NCBI GenBank assembly: GCA_016198945.1
Contig: JACQHO010000041.1
Location: 1-15,627, forward strand
Length of the DNA stretch: 15,627 bases
Source of the DNA: Nitrospirota bacterium
GTDB taxonomy: Bacteria > Nitrospirota > Nitrospiria > JACQBZ01
Direction of reading: 5' to 3'
Shown here piece after piece: positions 1 to 6,913 of the stretch (position 1 is the stretch's first letter; the number at the start of each line of letters is the position of its first letter). The notes beneath the pieces were generated by a model, which worked only from the letters and a program-made list of their open reading frames with translations, was not told where the DNA came from and searched no databases. The position numbers and the translations under genes are program-made.

Positions 1-1152
1 CCGGGCAAGCGATTCCAGCGTTTTTCGGTCCAATCCTTCGCGCGGCGGGTCCAGCACAATGCGATCAAAAAGCCTCTTTTCCTTCACAACGGCTTCAACG
101 GCCCGATCAACCGGCAAGGCCGTGAAGCGACAATTCGTCAGTCCCTGTTGCCGGGCGTTGTAATTCGCGTCCTCGACGGCCACCTCATTCTCGTCATACC
201 CGACCAGCGTCGACGCCTCGCGGGCCAGGAAAATTCCGAGCGTCCCGATCCCGCAATAAAGCTCGAGCACCGACTCGCGGCCGGTCAGCCGCGCGAAGGT
301 CCGAACCGTTTCGATCAACGCGAGGGTCTGTTCCCGATTCACCTGCGCGAAGGCGCGGTCGGCGATCCGGAACGGGATGTCCAGATATCGGTCCATGAGA
401 TAATCGCGTCCGCGGACCCATCGGCGGCCGGTGCGGCTGTAGTAGACCTGGCTGACGACATTCGGCAGGGCCTCTTCAAATTTTGTGAAGACCCGCTCGA
501 CACGGCCCGGAGGTTCATCCTCGGCGAAATAACGGGCCTGCAGTTCGCCGGTGCCCCGGGCCAGGTGAAGATGGATGTCGGTCAATGATGAAAGGCGGCT
601 GTCCGGATCGGAGAAAATCGACCGAAGGGCGGCGAGCGCGTTGTTCAATGGAGAACCGGCGATGGGGCAGCTTTCGATCGGAACCAAACGGTGGGATTGG
701 GCGGCATAATATCCGACGGCCGGTCCGTCTTTTGAAAGATCCGTCTTGAGTTGAATCCGCGTCCGGTACTCCAACGGATTCGCGGCGGGCAGGGGCGGGA
801 GGATATCGGGATCGGTCTGTTTTCCGATCCTCCGGAGGTTTTCTCGAAGGGTCTCCGACTTGGCCCGGACCTGCGCCGGATAGGCGAGCTGCTGCCATTG
901 ACATCCGCCGCATTTTCCAAAGACCGGACAGGGCGGCGCGACGCGGTCGGGGGAGGGTTTTAGGACGGTCTGCAATTCCGCCGTGGCGTAGCCTTTTTTA
1001 ACCGAGGTGACGCGGGCGCGTATCTCTTCGCCGGGGCAGACGCCGGGCACGAACACGACCCTTCCCTCCCATCGTCCGAGTCCGGCGCCGCCGTCCACCA
1101 GTTTTTCGATGGGGATGGATATGATTTGGCCGACGGTGAGGGGAGATGTCAT
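1..1152 (-). CDS. rlmD: 23S rRNA (uracil-5-)-methyltransferase, RlmD/RumA type, 3' end cut off by window edge
   Basis: SAM-dependent methyltransferase of the TrmA/RumA family; the family makes 5-methyluridine in RNA, RlmD at U1939 of 23S rRNA. I read 384 uninterrupted codons from the ATG at 1152 to the window edge. Residues 5-60 look like a TRAM RNA-binding domain. Cys75, Cys81, Cys84 (in CPVFGKCGGCQW) and Cys162 (ESCPI) match the four [4Fe-4S] ligands of E. coli RumA in spacing. The SAM-binding motif I is ELYCGIGT at 297-304, after a QVN motif near 270, and the DPPR motif is at 368-371. The catalytic cysteine motif lies beyond the window, so activity cannot be confirmed. It starts 11 bp after the ntrX stop, with no clear Shine-Dalgarno, which suggests translational coupling. 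The iron-sulfur cysteines favour RlmD over TrmA; an RlmCD-like specificity is possible. Confidence 0.9.
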   Translation of the reverse strand, partial: MTSPLTVGQIISIPIEKLVDGGAGLGRWEGRVVFVPGVCPGEEIRARVTSVKKGYATAELQTVLKPSPDRVAPPCPVFGKCGGCQWQQLAYPAQVRAKSETLRENLRRIGKQTDPDILPPLPAANPLEYRTRIQLKTDLSKDGPAVGYYAAQSHRLVPIESCPIAGSPLNNALAALRSIFSDPDSRLSSLTDIHLHLARGTGELQARYFAEDEPPGRVERVFTKFEEALPNVVSQVYYSRTGRRWVRGRDYLMDRYLDIPFRIADRAFAQVNREQTLALIETVRTFARLTGRESVLELYCGIGTLGIFLAREASTLVGYDENEVAVEDANYNARQQGLTNCRFTALPVDRAVEAVVKEKRLFDRIVLDPPREGLDRKTLESLAR

Positions 1153-1163
1153 TGAAAAGAAGG

Positions 1164-2537
1164 TCAATCCTGGCCGCTTTCCTGGATCCCCAGGAGTTTG
1201 ATTTTCCGGTGAAGATGAGTCCGCTCGATCTTGAGATCGTCGGCCGTCTTGGAGATGTTCCAGCCGTTTTCCCTCAGCCGCTTTAGAATAAACTGCCTCT
1301 CGAAATCGGCGCGGGCCTCCCGGAGAGGACGAAAACCCGCTGTGTCGGCGGAAGAATTCGTTTCGACCGGGATCTGATCGGCGAGGGCATTGGCCACGTC
1401 GTCTTCCGTGATCAGCGTGTCGGGCGACATGATCACCAATCGTTCCACCAGATTCCGGAGTTCGCGGACGTTTCCGGGCCAGTCGTACCGCAGCAGGATC
1501 GCGATCGCCCCCTCCGTCATCGACTTGAGTTTCAACCCCTGCTCGGCCGACAGATCCTTGAGGAAGTGGCGGACCAGCAGCGGAATGTCCTCCTTCCGGT
1601 CGCGGAGCGGCGGGACATGGAGCGGGATGACGTTCAGCCGATAGAAAAGATCCTCCCGGAAGGCCCCCCGTTTGATCTCATCCTGAAGATTTTTGTTCGA
1701 GGCCGCGATGACGCGGGCGTCCACCTCGATCATCCGGGTTCCGCCCACGCGGTTGCATCGCTGCTCCTGAAGGACGCGCAGCACCTTGGCCTGGGTCGGA
1801 AGGCTCATATCGCCGATCTCGTCCAAAAACAGCGTCGCGTCGTGGGCCAGCTCAAACCGCCCCTGTTTCATCGCGGTGGCGCCGGTGAAGGCCCCCTTCT
1901 CATGGCCGAACAGTTCGCTCTCGATCAGCGGATCGGGAATGGCGGCGCAGTTGATCTCCACAAACGGCTCGCCCGCGCGGCCGCTATGAAAATGAATCGC
2001 ACGGGCCACCAGCTCTTTTCCGGTTCCGTTCTCGCCCGAGATCAGGACGCGGCTGTTCGAGGCGCCGGCCGTCTTGACCATTTCCCGGAGCCGCCGGATG
2101 GACGGGCTCTCGCCCACCATCACGAAGCGGCGTTCGATCGTCTGCTTCAGGTTGAGATTTTCGGTTTCGAGCTGTTGCTGGTAGAGGGCGTGATGGACCA
2201 GCCGGGTGATCTTGTCCAACGAGAGGGGTTTTTCGATATAATCATACGCCCCCAGCTTGGTGGCCCGCACCGCCGTCTCGATCGAGCCGTGGCCGGACAT
2301 CATCACGACCGGCAGGTCCGGATGGTCCTTCTTGATCCGGGTCAGCGTCTCGATCCCGTCCAGCCCCTGCATCCAGATATCCAGTAGGACGAGCGACGGC
2401 GGATCATCCTTGATGAGTTTCAAGGCGTCCGTCCCGTTCGTCGCGGTGGCCACCTGGTAGCCCTCGTCCTTCAACACGCTTGTGAGGGTGGTCAGAATGC
2501 CGGCTTCATCGTCAACAATCAAAATGGTTTTGGCCAT
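1164..2537 (-). CDS. ntrX: NtrX-like sigma-54-dependent response regulator
   Basis: DNA-binding response regulator (457 aa) that, once phosphorylated by its kinase, should remodel sigma-54 RNA polymerase at -24/-12 promoters. The receiver domain (about 3-118) has the acidic pair Asp9/Asp10, phospho-acceptor Asp53 (LLDIWM), Ser81 and Lys103. The AAA+ domain (about 140-370) has Walker A GENGTGKE at 168-175, an intact sigma-54 contact loop GAFTGA at 215-220 and Walker B FLDE at 237-240. A Fis-type helix-turn-helix occupies about 420-450 (SKTADDLKIERTHLHRKI). The GENGTGKE form of Walker A and the NtrY-like kinase 12 bp upstream favour NtrX over NtrC or ZraR. All residues needed for phosphorylation, ATP use and sigma-54 contact are present, so it should be active. 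Its regulon is not shown by the sequence; a candidate target promoter lies at 14137-14153. Confidence 0.93.
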   Translation of the reverse strand: MAKTILIVDDEAGILTTLTSVLKDEGYQVATATNGTDALKLIKDDPPSLVLLDIWMQGLDGIETLTRIKKDHPDLPVVMMSGHGSIETAVRATKLGAYDYIEKPLSLDKITRLVHHALYQQQLETENLNLKQTIERRFVMVGESPSIRRLREMVKTAGASNSRVLISGENGTGKELVARAIHFHSGRAGEPFVEINCAAIPDPLIESELFGHEKGAFTGATAMKQGRFELAHDATLFLDEIGDMSLPTQAKVLRVLQEQRCNRVGGTRMIEVDARVIAASNKNLQDEIKRGAFREDLFYRLNVIPLHVPPLRDRKEDIPLLVRHFLKDLSAEQGLKLKSMTEGAIAILLRYDWPGNVRELRNLVERLVIMSPDTLITEDDVANALADQIPVETNSSADTAGFRPLREARADFERQFILKRLRENGWNISKTADDLKIERTHLHRKIKLLGIQESGQD

Positions 2538-2549
2538 GCGTGGGTCTCT

Positions 2550-4820
2550 CTAAGGCGCGGTTGATCCGTCGGCCGGTTCGCCGACGGGCAGTTCGATGAC
2601 GACGGCGGTTCCCTCCGGTTCCCGGGGCGCGATCTGAATCTGTCCATTGTGGTCCTTGATGATCCGATGCACGATCGCCAGGCCAAGGCCGCTGCCGGTT
2701 TTCTTTCGCGAAAAGTGCGGCAGAAACAGCTTGTCCATGTCCTCCGGCTGGATGCCGACGCCGTCGTCCTCGACCGAGACCACGGCCTTCCGATGAGGCC
2801 GGTCAAACCGGGTGGTGATCTTCATCCGCCCGCGGCCGGACATCGCCTCGACCGCGTTCTCGAACAGATTCACAAAAACGCGCTTGAACTGTTCCCGGTC
2901 GATATTCAAAAGGGGCAGCGCGTCGTCGTAGGCAACGGTGAATTCCAGGTCCCGGTGCGCGGAGCGATATAATAGAATGACCTCCTGAAGGATCGCGTGG
3001 AGGTCATTGGGGGACGGCATCGGAGCCGGCAGTCGCGCAAAATTCGAGAATTCGTCCACGAGATGTTTCAGGCCGGCCACTTCGTTGATGATGGTGGCGG
3101 TGGATTCGTCTACGATGGCCTTGAAATCGCCCGACTGCTCGAAATATTTTTTCCGAAGCCGTTGGGCCGAGAGCTGAATGGGGGTCAGCGGGTTTTTGAT
3201 CTCGTGGGCGATCCGCTGGGCCACCTCCTGCCAGGCCGCCGCCTTTTGGGCCGTGATGAGTTCGGACAGGTCTTCCACCACGATCACCAGTCCCACGTTG
3301 ACGTCCTGATCGTCTTTCATGCGCGCCAGGCTTACGCCGAGCGTGAGCGGTTTTCCGGAGACGGACAGGTGCAATTCCCGCTCGATGCCGTCCATCTGCC
3401 GGTTTTCCATTTCATCCAGCAGTTGAAGGAGTGCGGTCAGGTTCAAGGCCTGAAAGGCGTCCCGCGCCAGCTTTCCGACGACTTCCCGGCCGTCGGTTCG
3501 AAAGATCTTCTCGGCCGAATGGTTGATCGTCGTGATCCGGCCCTGGCGGTCGAGCGAGACCACGCCCGTGGCGATGTTTTCCAGGACGGTTTCAATATAG
3601 GCCCGGCGGCGATCCATCTCAAGGTTGGACCGCCGCAGCGACTGGTTGGCCTCCTCCAGCTGGGTCTTGCTGACCCGGAGATCCTCCGTCATCTTGTTGA
3701 AGGAATGGACGACCAGGCCCAGCTCGTCCCGGGCGCGGACGTTGATCTTGAAATCCAGATTCCCCTGTGCGATCGCCTCGGTCCCCTCGGCCAGCTTCTG
3801 CAGAGGGACGGTGATGCTTTTTGCGAGATAGAATCCGAACCAGGTGGCCGAGAACAGGATCACCAGGGTGATCACGACGAACGACAGGATATAACTTTCC
3901 TTGATCGGATTTTTGAAGGCCTTGAGCTGTTTGTAGTCCTCGAACGATTTCGTGATCTCGTCCATTTTGGAGGCCAGCCCCTCCGGAATCAGGATGTCCA
4001 CCATCAGGATCCCGACGACGGCGCCGGGTTCCGGGGCCTCGGAGGATGCATGGACGGGGACCAGCGCCCGGATCAGATTGCCGAGATCGGTGTCCGGTTT
4101 TTCGATCGACTCCTGTCCCGCAAACGCTTTTTTGAGCGCGTCCGATGACGGCGGGAGAAACACCCGCTCGGGAACGGCGGGGTCGAGCACGCGGAGCGGC
4201 CGGGAGCCGGCCGGAGCCGGATAGAACTCGACCCCCTGGAGCCGGTATTCCGACCGTCGGGTCTTCAGTCGGTCCAGAAGATCGGGACCCTTATCCGGGG
4301 CGAGGAGCGACTCCGCTTCGAGCTGACGGCCGATGATCCGGGAATAATACCGCGCGGTCTCCTCCTGTTCTTGATAGTAGAGCTGCGCGGTCTGGAGCGC
4401 GCTGTCCAGGGGCCGCTCCACCTGGATCGAGAACCAGTTCTCGACGCTGGAGATGACCTGTCCGCTTGCAACGACAAAGAGAAGGGTGGTCGGAATCAGG
4501 GCAAATCCGACGAAGGCGATGATCAACTTCCCGCGAAAACCGGCTCCGAGCGCTTTTTGGCGGCGTTCGAAGAAATGTTTGATCAGATTCCGGGACAGCA
4601 AAAGCCCCAGCAGAACCAACAGAATCAGGTTCAGCTCGAGCAGGGTCAGGACCAGGATGTTGCCCGGGAAAAAGGAGGGGGTTTCGATCTCGCGGAAATA
4701 GAGGATGGTCAGTGTGACGGTCAGGCCCAGCAAGCCGAGCGTGATCCAGACCGGACGCGCATGGCTCCGCTTCCGTTGTTCATCCACCGATGTCCGGGAT
4801 TCTTGCGTCATCGTTCGCAC
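2550..4820 (-). CDS. ntrY: NtrY-like membrane sensor histidine kinase
   Basis: Sensor kinase (756 aa), the likely partner of the NtrX-like regulator 12 bp downstream. Three hydrophobic segments near the N-terminus (about 24-42, 52-76, 98-121) are followed by a presumed periplasmic region (about 122-307) and a fourth membrane segment (308-332), the NtrY layout. Then come HAMP (about 333-385), PAS (about 405-520), HisKA with His539 in HEIKNPLTP, and a HATPase_c domain with N-box NLFENAVEA around 651-659, DDGVGI (685-690) and GSGLGL (709-714). All catalytic boxes are intact. I chose the GTG start at 4820 because GGAGGAA (4832-4838 on this strand) lies 11 bp upstream; an in-frame ATG at 4811 is the alternative. 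The gene begins 2 bp after the DUF4390 stop. The signal sensed is unknown; the family is linked to nitrogen, redox or envelope signals in different bacteria. Confidence 0.93.
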   Translation of the reverse strand: MRTMTQESRTSVDEQRKRSHARPVWITLGLLGLTVTLTILYFREIETPSFFPGNILVLTLLELNLILLVLLGLLLSRNLIKHFFERRQKALGAGFRGKLIIAFVGFALIPTTLLFVVASGQVISSVENWFSIQVERPLDSALQTAQLYYQEQEETARYYSRIIGRQLEAESLLAPDKGPDLLDRLKTRRSEYRLQGVEFYPAPAGSRPLRVLDPAVPERVFLPPSSDALKKAFAGQESIEKPDTDLGNLIRALVPVHASSEAPEPGAVVGILMVDILIPEGLASKMDEITKSFEDYKQLKAFKNPIKESYILSFVVITLVILFSATWFGFYLAKSITVPLQKLAEGTEAIAQGNLDFKINVRARDELGLVVHSFNKMTEDLRVSKTQLEEANQSLRRSNLEMDRRRAYIETVLENIATGVVSLDRQGRITTINHSAEKIFRTDGREVVGKLARDAFQALNLTALLQLLDEMENRQMDGIERELHLSVSGKPLTLGVSLARMKDDQDVNVGLVIVVEDLSELITAQKAAAWQEVAQRIAHEIKNPLTPIQLSAQRLRKKYFEQSGDFKAIVDESTATIINEVAGLKHLVDEFSNFARLPAPMPSPNDLHAILQEVILLYRSAHRDLEFTVAYDDALPLLNIDREQFKRVFVNLFENAVEAMSGRGRMKITTRFDRPHRKAVVSVEDDGVGIQPEDMDKLFLPHFSRKKTGSGLGLAIVHRIIKDHNGQIQIAPREPEGTAVVIELPVGEPADGSTAP

Positions 4821-4822
4821 CG

Positions 4823-5449
4823 CTACGGTGATTCCTCCAGCGCATAGAAGGGCGCTGTGTCGGCCCAGGGAGTGTCCAGTTCCAGCGCAGGGATGAAGAA
4901 AAGGATGTATTCCAGATAGAAAGGGACGTTGGTCGCGCGCATCTCGGCTTTGATGCTGACGTAATAGGTATGCCGGGCCTTCATGCGTTTTTTCAACGCT
5001 ATCTTAACATGATCGATCCGGGAGATCAAATCGGCCATCTCTTCGAAGGATTCGACGGTCTTCTGGCTCGCCCGGTCGTCCATCCGGGTCGTGATCAGGT
5101 ACTGTTTTTTTAAAACGTCGTATTTGATCGTGTGCTTGATCGTCTTGGAAGCGATCTCCTCATCGAACCAGCCCGGCTGACGTTTTTTCAGCAGGAGGGT
5201 GTAATAAAGGTCCTTCGGGATCCCGTTGTTGATGTCCTCCCGGATGTTCCGGCCGCGCCAGCGGATCAATTCGGCCGAGACGGCCAGTTCCTGGTTGCTC
5301 ACCACGGAAGCGGTCAGCCGCGCGATTCGCTCATCGCCGGCCAGGGCGAGGGGCGCGCGTCCCAAACAGACAACCGCCATCCCCAACGATAATAGAAGAT
5401 GAAAACCGCCGAATTTCCGCCGGGCCTTTTTGAGCCGACCCCTGATCAT
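4823..5449 (-). CDS. DUF4390 family exported protein
   Basis: Small exported protein of unknown biochemical function (208 aa from the chosen start). It begins with a basic stretch (RGRLKKARRKF) and a hydrophobic segment at about 15-37 that ends in ALAG, consistent with a signal peptide or N-terminal anchor. The rest, with ERIARLTASVVSNQELAVSA, then NNGIPKDLYYTLLLKKR, a W-D/E-containing segment and YDVLKKQYLI, matches the pattern I know for DUF4390. The family is commonly encoded just before ntrY/ntrX pairs, as here. I chose the ATG at 5449, which overlaps the upstream stop as ATGA and has AAGAGG 7 bp before it. A start 10 codons earlier (5479) is open but would overlap the upstream gene by 34 bp. 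It may feed information to NtrY or stabilise it in the membrane; that is inference from context. Confidence 0.8.
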   Translation of the reverse strand: MIRGRLKKARRKFGGFHLLLSLGMAVVCLGRAPLALAGDERIARLTASVVSNQELAVSAELIRWRGRNIREDINNGIPKDLYYTLLLKKRQPGWFDEEIASKTIKHTIKYDVLKKQYLITTRMDDRASQKTVESFEEMADLISRIDHVKIALKKRMKARHTYYVSIKAEMRATNVPFYLEYILFFIPALELDTPWADTAPFYALEESP

Positions 5450-6912
5450 CGGCCGGCCTCTTGCAGCGTCTTCTGCCATTCCGACTGAAAGGTTTCGTAC
5501 GGGACCATGAACTGATCTGCGAAGGCCGCGGGGAAGGTCTTCCGATTGCCGAGATCTTCCAAGAGTTGCCGGACGCGATACAGGTCGTATCGATCCACCA
5601 GCGCCCGGACGGCCGCCTCGCTTTCGGCATAGGCGAGCGAGGCCTGGGCATCGGACAGTCCCATGAAACTTCCGTGCAGACGGGCGAGAGGAACGAGCGG
5701 CGTTCCGGATCGGAGCTGCCGGAACAGGAGTCCTTCGCGGGATGAACGGCCTCCGGTTTCGAAATAGACCGCAAGCCCTTCGTTCAACCAGGTCGGAACA
5801 TTCAGGCCGTTGCTCAGCCCGTGGACGACGGCATGCGTATATTCATGGAACAGGACCCTCCTGAGCAGCTCCGGATTCCGTTCCGCCCCGCCGATCGGGA
5901 TCCGGATTTTCCCGTCATAGATTCCCTTCGTCCAGGAGGCGCTCCGCGTCACGTCCTGGAACTGTTGGCCGGTATAAAGAATCACCGTGACGGGGTCCGG
6001 AGGATAGAACGACATCGCCTGCCCGATCTCGCGGTAGGCCTCCTCCAGATCCTCAAGCACCTGCCGGGCGGCCTTCTGCTCCTCCCGCCCTTCGAACTTG
6101 ACCGTGAAGGCGCGCGAGGCCTGCCGCTGGAAGCCGGTCTCGACCTTCTCCTCGCGCCGGGTTTTGGCCAGCTGTCGGCGCAGAGGTTCGTTGGCCGGGT
6201 CCAGCTCAAGCCCTTTTTCATAATAACCGGCGGCCATCTCGATCTCGTCGCGCTGGTAGTAAATGTCTCCGATGATGATATACACGTCCGGATGATTGGG
6301 GTCCAGCTCGACCGCCCGTTTCAGCGTCTCGACCGCCCGGTCGCCCTCGTTGAGGCGGTAATAGGCCAGCCCCTGGCCTGCGAAAAAGCTGGGTTCGTCC
6401 GGTTTCAGCAGAATGGCCGACTGGTAATTGAGGAGGGCGTCTTGATATTGACGGGCCTCGACCTGTTTCCAGGCCAGGTTTCCCTTGGCGAAGGCCAGGT
6501 TGTTTCGAACGGCGGGATTTCGGGGGTCCCGTTCGTAAGCCTTTTGAAAGAGATCCACCGCCTCGGAATATTCCCCCTGGCTGTAATGGGCCAGCGCTTC
6601 GTTGTTGAGCTGGACCGACAGGGCGTCCGGGTTCGAGATGGAGGACGGCAGGGGCGTTTCCGGCTTCGTCGGCAGGCGGAGCGGCCATTCCGTCCCCGGT
6701 GGATCCGGCATCGCCTGCCCGGCGGTTTCCTCTCCGGCAACGTCCGGCCTCCGAAGGGCCGTGGAGGATTCGGTTCGACGTCCGGTCTCGGGTCCGGCAT
6801 CCGGTTTGTTGAAAAACAGCTCGCGCGTGATCAGGGCCAGAAAAACGGCGGTCGCCGCTCCCAGGGCCGTGATAAGAATCAAACCGGTTTTTGGGGAAGG
6901 CGAGTCCGTCAT
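5446..6912 (-). CDS. Membrane-anchored TPR protein with gluzincin metallopeptidase domain (peptidase MA-like)
   Basis: Predicted zinc metallopeptidase of 488 aa facing the periplasm. A single hydrophobic segment at about 9-27 is an anchor or uncleaved signal, followed by a Pro-rich linker. TPR-like helical pairs cover about 100-250, with clear units such as ALAHYSQGEYSEAVDLFQKA and AVETLKRAVELDPNHPDVY. The C-terminal domain (about 265-488) carries HEYTH at 356-360 and a downstream Glu in WLNEGLAVYFE (Glu378, 18 residues after His360), the HExxH...E arrangement of gluzincins and of the peptidase MA family. Zinc ligands His356, His360, Glu378 and catalytic Glu357 are present. I chose ATG 6912, 1 bp after the Omp85 stop; a TTG four codons earlier (6924) is an in-frame alternative. 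Adjacency to tamB and Omp85 suggests a role in outer-membrane protein handling, loosely like BepA, but BepA is an M48 enzyme with the domains in the opposite order. Substrate unknown. Confidence 0.85.
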   Translation of the reverse strand: MTDSPSPKTGLILITALGAATAVFLALITRELFFNKPDAGPETGRRTESSTALRRPDVAGEETAGQAMPDPPGTEWPLRLPTKPETPLPSSISNPDALSVQLNNEALAHYSQGEYSEAVDLFQKAYERDPRNPAVRNNLAFAKGNLAWKQVEARQYQDALLNYQSAILLKPDEPSFFAGQGLAYYRLNEGDRAVETLKRAVELDPNHPDVYIIIGDIYYQRDEIEMAAGYYEKGLELDPANEPLRRQLAKTRREEKVETGFQRQASRAFTVKFEGREEQKAARQVLEDLEEAYREIGQAMSFYPPDPVTVILYTGQQFQDVTRSASWTKGIYDGKIRIPIGGAERNPELLRRVLFHEYTHAVVHGLSNGLNVPTWLNEGLAVYFETGGRSSREGLLFRQLRSGTPLVPLARLHGSFMGLSDAQASLAYAESEAAVRALVDRYDLYRVRQLLEDLGNRKTFPAAFADQFMVPYETFQSEWQKTLQEAGR

Positions 6913-6913
6913 C

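Noticed and set aside
2997..4148. A 383-codon plus-strand frame opposite ntrY
   Set aside because: Antisense shadow of a clear kinase gene; the composition is dominated by Asp, Arg, Gln and Gly, with no recognisable fold.
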